Shown here piece by piece: positions 30,487 through 37,900 of a stretch of 64,000 bases of DNA. A program made the position numbers and the translations under genes. Numbering within the stretch: the first letter of the stretch is position 1; each line of letters starts with the position of its first letter. The notes under the pieces were generated by a model. The model did no database searches. It had not been told where the DNA came from and was given only the letters and a program-made list of their open reading frames with translations. Source of the DNA: UMGS1601 sp900553335 (GTDB lineage: Bacteria; Bacillota; Clostridia; Oscillospirales; Ruminococcaceae); the NCBI GenBank assembly GCA_937920725.1, contig CALEUW010000028.1, positions 1 through 64,000 of the forward strand, written 5' to 3'.

Positions 30487-31128
30487 TTAATCAAGCCTTC
30501 CGTTAAAAATTGCGATAAGTATAATGGTACCTATCAAAATTAAAAGCACAACTCCAAGCATTTGGGGCTTTTTCACCTTAAATTTAATCAAGAACAAAAG
30601 CGCTATGATAATAAGACATATCTGGAAAATTGTCGGGAACAGTGTTTTTCCTACAAGTCCGATAGCAATATAGATTATAGGAAGAATGATAGCAACAGTT
30701 GTTACAGGAAGTCCTCTGTATTCATGACGTTTTTCACTTGTTGCAGCTTGACGTTCCTGCTCAATAGTATTAAAGTATCCAAGCCTTATGACCGCTGCAA
30801 GGATTATTGCGATTGCAGAAACAAGTCCGAGTCCGTAATTAAAACCGAAGGAATACCCTAATACGCCCGGAAAAACTCCGAAACAAACAAGATCGCAAAG
30901 TGAATCTATCTGAATTCCGAAAACCTTTTCACGGTCGGTTCTGTTTTTTTTCATTCTTGCAATTCTTCCGTCAAACAAATCGCAAAGTCCGGAGAATAAA
31001 AGGCATAAAAAAGCTATCGAATAGTTGCCCTGTCCTTTATAAACTTCAATAACCTGCGTGATTCCGAAAACGGAAGACGCAAGTCCTAAATATGTCAGAA
31101 TTACCGAATAGTTGTAAAATCCCAGCAT
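30487..31128 (-). CDS. pssA: CDP-diacylglycerol-serine O-phosphatidyltransferase
   Basis: The 213-aa membrane protein carries the CDP-alcohol phosphatidyltransferase signature in 'LCDLFDGRIARMKK' followed by 'FGIQIDSLCDLVCFG', i.e. DG-x2-AR-x(n)-G-x3-D-x3-D. Six or seven hydrophobic helices follow. Products of this class link serine to CDP-diacylglycerol. The immediately downstream psd gene confirms the pathway. AGGAGGAAT precedes ATG 31128. Confidence 0.93.
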   Translation of the reverse strand: MLGFYNYSVILTYLGLASSVFGITQVIEVYKGQGNYSIAFLCLLFSGLCDLFDGRIARMKKNRTDREKVFGIQIDSLCDLVCFGVFPGVLGYSFGFNYGLGLVSAIAIILAAVIRLGYFNTIEQERQAATSEKRHEYRGLPVTTVAIILPIIYIAIGLVGKTLFPTIFQICLIIIALLFLIKFKVKKPQMLGVVLLILIGTIILIAIFNGRLD

Positions 31129-31144
31129 TATGTATATTCCTCCT

Positions 31145-32113
31145 CTATTTTAGTAAAAAGCCTATGAGTGCAAGCGAGATTACACCCTGCATTATCGAAA
31201 ATCTTACAACGACCTGCGTATCACTCCAGTCTTTGTTTTTACGCATATGGTCGTGAATCGGCGTTCTTGTGTTTTTCATAAAGTTTTTAAGCCCCAAAAA
31301 CTTTATGCAGGATATTTTGAGCAAACTTAATCCACCGTCAATAATAAGCATAAAAGCAAAGACTATAAATAAAAGCGGAGAGCCAAGCTTCATTGCCGAT
31401 ATCGCAAGAAGTACACCGAGCGCACGAGAACCGGCATCTCCCATGAGCATGACGCTAGGAGAGGTATTAAACCAAAGATATGCAATGAGCATTAAAATTG
31501 CCGAAAGGATTAAAAGCTTAAATTCGTCATCGGTATCCATGTTAAGCATCAAAACAAATACCGTTGCAAGCGAGATTATGCTTAAACTTCCGCAAAGTCC
31601 GTCAACTCCGTCCGAGCAGTTTGTAACGTTTATAGCAGCCCAGACTAATGCTGCACCTAAAATGATATATACGGCGATAGGAAGCGTAAAGCTTATTCCA
31701 AAGAGTGCAAGCTTTAATATCGGAGCGTTGTAAATACAGTAAGTTGCTGAGATCCCAACTGAAACAACAAGATCAATAAGGCCTTTTTTTACTCTTCCCC
31801 AAGGAATGCTTGCACTGTCGTCAAGATATCCGCTGAGCATTTCAAGATAGATAAATCCAATATATATTATAAGCTCAAGGTTAAGCGGAACAAATAAAGC
31901 GGCAGTTATAACCAAGGACGTTATCATAAGAAGTCCCGCACCTCTCGGCTTACCTTCCGAAAGCTTTCCGTTAAGGGCAAATTCTCTGCCCTTATCCCTT
32001 GGGAGAATGTTCCTAAACAGTTTGATCGAAGCGTATGGTATAAAGAATCCGCACAGCATAAAGAGCCCGTAATAAATGCTTTCATATGCGGACGGAATTA
32101 TATTTTTCAGCAT
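31145..32113 (-). CDS. MraY-like polyprenyl-phosphate phospho-sugar transferase
   Basis: The 322-aa integral membrane protein has about ten helices and the MraY/WecA-superfamily motifs: 'GKLSEGKPRGAGLLMI' (Lys-Pro-x-Gly-Gly type), YLDD, 'NVTNCSDGVDGLCG', 'FNTSPSVMLMGDAGS' and 'RTPIHDHMRKNKDWSD'. The last matches the MraY His motif region with Asp in place of one His. It most likely transfers phospho-MurNAc-pentapeptide or another phospho-sugar to undecaprenyl phosphate. It is not next to other peptidoglycan genes but beside phospholipid genes, so it may be a paralog with a different acceptor or nucleotide-sugar. 16 bp separate it from pssA. Confidence 0.8.
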   Translation of the reverse strand: MLKNIIPSAYESIYYGLFMLCGFFIPYASIKLFRNILPRDKGREFALNGKLSEGKPRGAGLLMITSLVITAALFVPLNLELIIYIGFIYLEMLSGYLDDSASIPWGRVKKGLIDLVVSVGISATYCIYNAPILKLALFGISFTLPIAVYIILGAALVWAAINVTNCSDGVDGLCGSLSIISLATVFVLMLNMDTDDEFKLLILSAILMLIAYLWFNTSPSVMLMGDAGSRALGVLLAISAMKLGSPLLFIVFAFMLIIDGGLSLLKISCIKFLGLKNFMKNTRTPIHDHMRKNKDWSDTQVVVRFSIMQGVISLALIGFLLK

Positions 32114-32192
32114 TTTTGATTCCCCCTAAGGTATTTAAAATTTCACTTTAATATTGTATCATATTTGATTTGGTATTGCAAGGAAAAAGTAA

Positions 32193-32798
32193 TTATTCGG
32201 CATATTCCCGAACCCTTAGAGCGATACAGAGCGAGTCGCTTAAATCCTGACATTTTTCTATTTCCGATTCGTCGATCACGTCTACTACAGAGAGCAAAAC
32301 CTTTGGAAAAAGCTCTTTTGCTCTTTTTGCAAAATTAAGCATACAGTCAAACGCCTTTTCGCCGTAAACAGGGCGTGTAACCCGGCAATATTCTTCAGGA
32401 GTTGATCCGTTAAGGGAAATTGAAACAACGTCAAAAAGACCTTTCATTTCTTCGATGGTGTTTTCTCTGCCGTTTATCAAATCGCTTAAGCCGTTTGTGT
32501 TTATTCTGATTTTTGTTTTTGTGCGTCCTCTGATATATTTTGCTGCAGATATTAAAATCTGAAGCTCGGATGTTGGTTCGCCGAAGCCGCAGAATATGAT
32601 TTCATCGTATTTATCAAGATCTTCTTTTGATAAGCTGTCGATAACCTCGTTATCAGTCGGCTGATGATCAAGCCAAAGGCTGTCAGAGCCATATGCTCCG
32701 TCACCGTTTTTTCTTATGCAGAAAATGCATGAGCAGGGGCATTTGTTTGTAATGTTAAGATAGAGCTTTCCGTCAAGCACATAAGTTATGTTCATCAT
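32193..32798 (-). CDS. Short radical SAM protein (TatD-associated type)
   Basis: The 201-aa protein starts MMNITYVLDGKLYLNITNKC and has the radical SAM cluster motif CPCSCIFC (CxxxCxxC), then 'IIFCGFGEPTSELQILI', the SAM-binding GxGEPT element, and 'TKIRINTNGL'. It lacks additional cluster domains and has the length of the small family recalled as TatD-associated radical SAM proteins. The substrate is not known. No TatD gene is visible nearby. AAGGAGAAA precedes the ATG pair. Confidence 0.85.
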   Translation of the reverse strand: MMNITYVLDGKLYLNITNKCPCSCIFCIRKNGDGAYGSDSLWLDHQPTDNEVIDSLSKEDLDKYDEIIFCGFGEPTSELQILISAAKYIRGRTKTKIRINTNGLSDLINGRENTIEEMKGLFDVVSISLNGSTPEEYCRVTRPVYGEKAFDCMLNFAKRAKELFPKVLLSVVDVIDESEIEKCQDLSDSLCIALRVREYAE

Positions 32799-32949
32799 AT
32801 TATTTGTTTCTCCTTGAAATGTTACTTTTATTTATAGTATCACGAAAATACAAATAATTCAAGTACACCAAAAAATATACAAAGTTATCATATGTTTTTC
32901 ACAAAGTGCGATATAATAAAAATATAGAAATTAATAGGAGGACCTAAAT

Positions 32950-34392
32950 ATGATAGATAACGAAAAAAACGATCAGTTAGAAACCCCTTCAAATGATAAC
33001 GGTTATCAGGCAAGTGAAAGCGATAATTCCCAAAACAATCAGCAAAGCTCGGCTTATTTGGTTGAGGATGGGGTGTCCCAGAAAATTGCACAGCCTGCGC
33101 CTCAGCAAAACGACAAACAGCAGTATTCGTCATATGCAGAGTTTTCACAGCCAAGTGTCAACAGTATGTCATACGATCCGAATGCAGAAATGAAAATCAA
33201 AAAACAAAAAAAGGTTTTGACAGCGATTATTTCTACCTGCTGTGTTCTGGCGATTGCGGCTACCTGCATTATAGGTTATAGCCTTATTTCACCCGGAACA
33301 ATCGGACAATCATCAAACCGCACAAATTCAACAGCGAAAACAAGTAAAGCTGAGGTTGAAACTACAAATAACGTCAACACAAACAGAGAGCTTCCAACGA
33401 TTTATCAGCTTTCCGCCCCTGAGGATGCTCTTACTATCCCGGAGGTAGTTGAAAAGGTTTCTGATTCTGTTGTAGGAATTTCATGTCTTTTCTCGACAGG
33501 TACGGGAACGGGAACGGGAGTCATCATGAGCGAGGACGGATATATTATAACAAATGCACATGTTGTAAACGGAGCGAGTGATATAACGGTTGTGTTTACC
33601 GATGATCAGGAAAACGGTATAAAGGCGGAGCTTATCGGAATCGACAGCCAGACGGATCTTGCTGTAATCAAAATTAATAAGTCTGGTCTTATTCCGGCGG
33701 AGTTCGGAAAATCTTCTGAGCTTCAGGTAGGAGAAGCAGCTATTGCTATAGGAAATCCTTTGGGATTTCAGCTTGCAGGTTCTGTAACATCGGGAATCAT
33801 CTCAGCGCTTGACAGAGAGCTTACAATTGAGGATAAAACACTCACACTTATACAGACTGACGCATCTATAAACAGCGGAAACTCAGGAGGCGCACTTATT
33901 AATGCTTACGGACAGGTAATTGGAATCACCTCGGCAAAAATCAATTCGGCATACGGTGAGGGACTCGGTTTTGCAATACCGATAGACGGAGCGCTTCCGA
34001 TTATAAATGATTTGATAGAAAACGGATATGTTACAGGAAGACCTAAGCTGGGAATAAGCGGAAGTGATATTTCATCATTTTATTCTGAATATTACGGGAT
34101 CCCGCAAGGCTTTCAGGTTGAATCCGTTGAAGAAGGCTCTGCTGCTGAGGCGGCAGGAATCAGAGCAGGAGATATAGTTGTAGGAATCGAAGGACAGTTA
34201 ATCTCAGGAATGAGTGAGTTTAATGAGATCAAGAACAAGTTCAGCGCAGGAGATACAATTTCGGTTTCTCTTTACAGAGATGGAAAGAGAACGGATGTTG
34301 ATGTTACTCTCGGAGAAGCAACAGGAGATGCGGCTGCTGAAACTATAACGGAACCTACGACATATCGAACCTTCGGCGGCTGGGGGTACTAA
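32950..34392 (+). CDS. htrA: HtrA/DegP-type membrane-anchored serine protease with PDZ domain
   Basis: The 480-aa protein has a Gln/Asn/Ser-rich cytoplasmic N-terminus and one transmembrane segment (about 88-113). The trypsin-like protease domain has the triad His204 (TNAHVVNG), Asp236 (QTDLAVIK) and Ser312 (NSGNSGGAL). A PDZ domain follows (about 365-455, 'GFQVESVEEGSAAEAAGIRA'), then a Thr-rich tail. It degrades or refolds damaged envelope proteins. AGGAGGACC precedes the ATG. The low-complexity N-terminal tail is longer than usual. Confidence 0.94.
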   Translation: MIDNEKNDQLETPSNDNGYQASESDNSQNNQQSSAYLVEDGVSQKIAQPAPQQNDKQQYSSYAEFSQPSVNSMSYDPNAEMKIKKQKKVLTAIISTCCVLAIAATCIIGYSLISPGTIGQSSNRTNSTAKTSKAEVETTNNVNTNRELPTIYQLSAPEDALTIPEVVEKVSDSVVGISCLFSTGTGTGTGVIMSEDGYIITNAHVVNGASDITVVFTDDQENGIKAELIGIDSQTDLAVIKINKSGLIPAEFGKSSELQVGEAAIAIGNPLGFQLAGSVTSGIISALDRELTIEDKTLTLIQTDASINSGNSGGALINAYGQVIGITSAKINSAYGEGLGFAIPIDGALPIINDLIENGYVTGRPKLGISGSDISSFYSEYYGIPQGFQVESVEEGSAAEAAGIRAGDIVVGIEGQLISGMSEFNEIKNKFSAGDTISVSLYRDGKRTDVDVTLGEATGDAAAETITEPTTYRTFGGWGY

Positions 34393-34408
34393 AACGAATT
34401 ATTACAGG

Positions 34409-34438
34409 AAGGGCGGAATTTTCCGCTCTTTTGTTTTT
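34409..34438 (+). terminator. Terminator after htrA
   Basis: AAGGGCGGAA pairs with TTCCGCTCTT (one wobble), followed by TTGTTTTTT. Confidence 0.8.
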
Positions 34439-34594
34439 TAAGCTTAATTGCAGCAAAGCTATCGTAAAACCGAGATTATAAATTATTATACTTCAGAATT
34501 ATAACTCTTGAATTTATATTGTTCATAAGACATTGTCATATATCAATTGTGATTACGCATTAAATTTAATTCCGAATTTAATTGCATATTTCCC

Positions 34595-34623
34595 TTGACT
34601 TTAACTAAATAAAGTGTTAAAAT
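34595..34623 (+). promoter_or_regulatory. Promoter of serC-serA
   Basis: TTGACT (34595-34600), 17-bp spacer, TAAAAT (34618-34623). Confidence 0.8.
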
Positions 34624-34664
34624 TATTTTATTATTACTAGAATAACAGGAGGGTGTTTTTTAAC

Positions 34665-35747
34665 ATGTCAAGAGTTTACAATTTCAGTGCAGGTCCGGCT
34701 GTTTTACCGGAGGAAGTTTTAAGAGAAGCGGCTGACGAAATGCTTGATTACAAGGGATGCGGAATGAGCGTTATGGAAATGAGCCACCGTTCAAAGGTTT
34801 ATGATCAGATTATTAAAGAAGCTGAGGCTGATCTCCGTGAGCTTATGAATATTCCTGACAACTATAAGGTGATGTTCTTGCAGGGAGGAGCTTCATTGCA
34901 GTTTGCTGCTGTTCCTATGAATCTTATGAAAAACCGCAAGGCAGGTTACATACTTACAGGACAGTGGGCAAAGAAGGCTTATGCTGAGGCAAAGATTTAC
35001 GGTGAAGCTGTAGAGCTTGCTTCAAGTGCGGATAAGACGTTTTCATATATTCCTGACGTAAGTGATCTTCCTATCACAGATGATATGGATTATGTTTACA
35101 TATGTGAAAATAATACTATTTACGGAACAAAGTTTAAAACTTTACCTGATACAAAGGGAAAAATTTTGGTAGCTGATCAGTCGTCCTGCTTCCTTTCAGA
35201 GCCTGTAGACGTTACAAAATACGGAGTAATTTATGCAGGTGTGCAGAAGAACGTAGGTCCTGCCGGCGTAGTTATTGCAATTGTTCGTGAAGATCTTATT
35301 ACAGACGATGTGCTCGAGGGAACTCCTACAATGGTTAAGTGGAAAACTCAGGCTGACGCAGATTCTCTTTACAACACACCGCCTTGCTACGGAATTTATA
35401 TTTGCGGAAAAGTTTTCAAGTGGCTCTTAAAAACAGGCGGACTTGAAAAGAGAAAAGAGTTAAACATTAAAAAAGCAAATGTTTTATATGATTTTCTTGA
35501 CAGCAGTAAGCTTTTCAAGGGCACTGTTGAAAAGGAAAGCAGATCGCTGATGAACGTTCCTTTCGTTACCGGTAACGATGAGCTTGACGCAAAGTTTATC
35601 AAAGAAGCTAAAGCTGCCGGATTTGAAAACCTCAAAGGTCACAGAACTGTTGGCGGTATGAGAGCGTCAATTTACAATGCTATGCCTATCGAGGGCGTTG
35701 AGAAGCTTGTAGAGTTTATGAAAAAATTTGAGGAAGAAAACGCATAG
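34665..35747 (+). CDS. serC: Phosphoserine aminotransferase
   Basis: The 360-aa enzyme opens with 'RVYNFSAGPAVLPEEVL', the SerC signature, and contains 'ADQSSCFLSEPVDVTKYGVI', near the PLP lysine segment 'GVQKNVGPAGV'. It converts phosphohydroxypyruvate to phosphoserine in serine synthesis. ATG 34665 follows AGGAGGG; an upstream in-frame GTG overlaps this site and is rejected. serA follows 71 bp downstream. Confidence 0.95.
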   Translation: MSRVYNFSAGPAVLPEEVLREAADEMLDYKGCGMSVMEMSHRSKVYDQIIKEAEADLRELMNIPDNYKVMFLQGGASLQFAAVPMNLMKNRKAGYILTGQWAKKAYAEAKIYGEAVELASSADKTFSYIPDVSDLPITDDMDYVYICENNTIYGTKFKTLPDTKGKILVADQSSCFLSEPVDVTKYGVIYAGVQKNVGPAGVVIAIVREDLITDDVLEGTPTMVKWKTQADADSLYNTPPCYGIYICGKVFKWLLKTGGLEKRKELNIKKANVLYDFLDSSKLFKGTVEKESRSLMNVPFVTGNDELDAKFIKEAKAAGFENLKGHRTVGGMRASIYNAMPIEGVEKLVEFMKKFEEENA

Positions 35748-35818
35748 AAGCACTTCTTCATATGATGAATAGGGGATGCAAAAGCTTCCTTTAATTTGAG
35801 TTTATTCGGAGGAAAATT

Positions 35819-36973
35819 ATGTATAAGATTAAGACATTAAATAAAATTGCCGCTTGCGGAACGGATCTCTTTGACAAGGCGAAATATGAGGTTTCAGACA
35901 GCATTGAGTCGCCTGACGCTGTACTTGTTCGCTCGGCTTCAATGCACGACATGGACTTTGAAGAAAATCTTCTTGCAATTGCAAGAGCAGGGGCGGGAGT
36001 TAATAACATTCCTGTTGCGGATTGCGCTGAAAAGGGAATATGTGTTTTTAATACTCCGGGCGCAAATGCAAACGCAGTTAAAGAGCTTGCCGTACTTGGA
36101 CTTTTGATCTCTTCCCGTAAGGTAGCAGAGGCTATTGACTGGGCTAAAGGTCTTAAGGGTAACGGCGCTGAAGTAGGAAAAATGGTTGAAAAGGGAAAGA
36201 GCCAGTTCGTTGGTCCTGAGATCATGGGAAAAACTCTCGGTCTTGTAGGACTCGGCGCAATTGGGGGAAAGCTTGCAAATGTTGCTGTATCTCTTGGCAT
36301 GAAAGTAATCGGATATGATCCGTTCCTGTCGGTAAACGCTGCACTACAGCTAAAGCCGCAGGTTACTGTTGTAAAGGACGTTGACGAGGTTTATAAAAAT
36401 GCTGATTATATTTCGCTTCACCTTCCGTTTAATGCAGAAACAAAAGGTTCTGTAAATGCAGACGTTTTCGCTAAAATGAAAGATGGCGCAAGACTTTTGA
36501 ACTTTGCAAGAGGAGAGCTTGTTGACACCCCATCTCTTTTAGCAGCTCTTGAGAGCGGAAAGCTCGCAAAATATGTAACCGACTTCCCGAACGACGAGGT
36601 AATCGGAGTGGACGGCGTTGTTGCAATTCCTCACCTCGGTGCATCAAGCCCTGAGTCGGAGGACAATTGTGCGGTTATGGCTTCAAACGAGCTTATAGAT
36701 TATATCGAAAACGGAAACATTGTGAACTCTGTTAATTATCCGAACGTTGAGCTTAACAAGACGGGAGATGTAATGCTCTGTATTATGCACAAAAATGTTC
36801 CTGAGTTTATTTCAAAGATAACTGCTGTTATCAGTAAGGACGGAGCTAATATTGAAAACTTTGTTCATAAATCAAAGGGAGAGTATGCATACTCAATGAT
36901 CGATATTACAGGAAGCGTTGATGTTGAAGCACTTAAGGCTGTTGACGATGTTATTAGAGTAAGAGCGCTTTAA
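35819..36973 (+). CDS. serA: D-3-phosphoglycerate dehydrogenase with ACT domain
   Basis: The 384-aa protein has the NAD-binding motif 'GLVGLGAIGGKLANVAV' (about 141-157) and the dehydrogenase catalytic Arg/Glu/His region ('LNFARGELVDTPSLLAAL', 'IPHLGASSPESEDNCA'). A C-terminal ACT regulatory domain occupies about 313-384. It catalyses the first step of serine synthesis and the ACT domain suggests serine feedback. CGGAGGAAA precedes the ATG. It forms an operon with serC. Confidence 0.95.
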   Translation: MYKIKTLNKIAACGTDLFDKAKYEVSDSIESPDAVLVRSASMHDMDFEENLLAIARAGAGVNNIPVADCAEKGICVFNTPGANANAVKELAVLGLLISSRKVAEAIDWAKGLKGNGAEVGKMVEKGKSQFVGPEIMGKTLGLVGLGAIGGKLANVAVSLGMKVIGYDPFLSVNAALQLKPQVTVVKDVDEVYKNADYISLHLPFNAETKGSVNADVFAKMKDGARLLNFARGELVDTPSLLAALESGKLAKYVTDFPNDEVIGVDGVVAIPHLGASSPESEDNCAVMASNELIDYIENGNIVNSVNYPNVELNKTGDVMLCIMHKNVPEFISKITAVISKDGANIENFVHKSKGEYAYSMIDITGSVDVEALKAVDDVIRVRAL

Positions 36974-36996
36974 TTAGGAATTTTAATAAAAATTTA

Positions 36997-37030
36997 GACA
37001 CAGAGGAATTTTAGTTCTCTGTGTCTTTTT
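36997..37030 (+). terminator. Terminator after serA
   Basis: GACACAGAG pairs with CTCTGTGTC, followed by TTTTT. Confidence 0.95.
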
Positions 37031-37040
37031 GCTGTCAGAC

Positions 37041-37087
37041 AAAAATAAAGACGAACCTTCTTTCCCAATAGGTCCGTCTTTATTTTT
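37041..37087 (-). terminator. Terminator at the 3' end of the minus-strand XRE gene
   Basis: AAAAATAAAGACG pairs with CGTCTTTATTTTT. It overlaps the last codons of the regulator at 37080-37406. The A/T runs at both ends allow use in either direction. Confidence 0.75.
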
Positions 37088-37406
37088 GTAATTCAATTAG
37101 TGTTTTTATTCTTTCAATTGCTCTTATTTTGTTTTCATAATTCAGTTGATTGTAAAAAAATAAAACATTGTCTTGATCTAAGTATTCTTCTTTTTTTATA
37201 TTCTCTCTGCCGAGAATGTAATCCACGCTTACCTTGCAGATGTTTGCCAGATCTATTATATAGTTTATTGGTACTTTTACTTCTCCTTTTTCATATCTGC
37301 TTATTTCCTGTTGGGAGATACCTATCATTTTAGCAAGCTCAGACTGAGTCATTCGGTTTTTTCTGACCTTGACTAAATTTGGGTATAAATATAAATTGTT
37401 GTGCAC
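37080..37406 (-). CDS. XRE-family transcriptional regulator
   Basis: The 108-aa protein has an HTH_3 domain ('TQSELAKMIGISQQEISRYEKGEVK', about residues 20-44) and a following 'IDLANICKVSVDYILGR' segment. The C-terminal helix is charged. No partner is encoded nearby. The 150-bp region upstream separates it from a decayed gene transcribed divergently (37558), which may once have been its target. Confidence 0.8.
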   Translation of the reverse strand: MHNNLYLYPNLVKVRKNRMTQSELAKMIGISQQEISRYEKGEVKVPINYIIDLANICKVSVDYILGRENIKKEEYLDQDNVLFFYNQLNYENKIRAIERIKTLIELQK

Positions 37407-37557
37407 AATAAACCTCCATAAAAGCCGTTGGATTGTTTAACTTATGTAATAATTATACATCACATATGTGGTATTTACAAACGGCATAAATGATGTTATA
37501 GTATTGTTGTTATACAGCAGATTTGATGTACTATGTAAAATATAGGAGGTTGTTTTT

Positions 37558-37745
37558 ATGAGAAAAAAGATTTTAAGTCTGCTGACAACTTTGGTTATGG
37601 TCGTTGGGTTGGTAGGAGTTATACAGTTTTAAAGCTCAGCTCAGGAACATCTTATAAGTTTGCAGTTAAAGCATACAAAACTGTAAACGGAAAAGAGATA
37701 ACAAGTGTAAGCTTTATTATGATTTCCGTAAGAACAAAAAAATAA
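37558..37745 (+). pseudogene. Remnant of a secreted fibronectin type III protein
   Basis: ATG 37558, with AGGAGG seven to twelve bases upstream, starts an intact signal-peptide-like segment (MRKKILSLLTTLVMVVGLVG) that stops after 24 codons. Shifted by one frame, 'YTVLKLSSGTSYKFAVKAYK' then 'VNGKEITSVSF' is the C-terminal half of an Fn3 repeat and ends at TAA 37743-37745. I infer one large internal deletion with frameshift that joined the two ends of a long secreted protein. The promoter and terminator (37763-37797) remain. Confidence 0.65.
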
Positions 37746-37762
37746 CCGCCCCCTTTAGGGTT

Positions 37763-37797
37763 AATCCTCACAGGGAAAAAATCTCTGTGAGGATTTT
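37763..37797 (+). terminator. Terminator after the Fn3 remnant
   Basis: AATCCTCACAG pairs with CTGTGAGGATT, followed by TTCT. Confidence 0.8.
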
Positions 37798-37830
37798 CTA
37801 TTGACAGTTACTAATACATCTCAAAACAAA

Positions 37831-37865
37831 AGCCACAGAGAAAAACTTAAAAATTCTCTGTGGCT
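37831..37865 (-). terminator. Terminator of the GH74 gene
   Basis: AGCCACAGAGAA pairs with TTCTCTGTGGCT; on the minus strand a TTTTGTTTTG tail follows. Confidence 0.9.
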
Positions 37866-37900
37866 CGATTTATTATTAATTACGAATTACGCATTACGAA

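Noticed and set aside
37501..37557. Possible riboswitch before the Fn3 remnant
   Set aside because: The segment is short and unstructured; it only holds a promoter-like region and a ribosome binding site.
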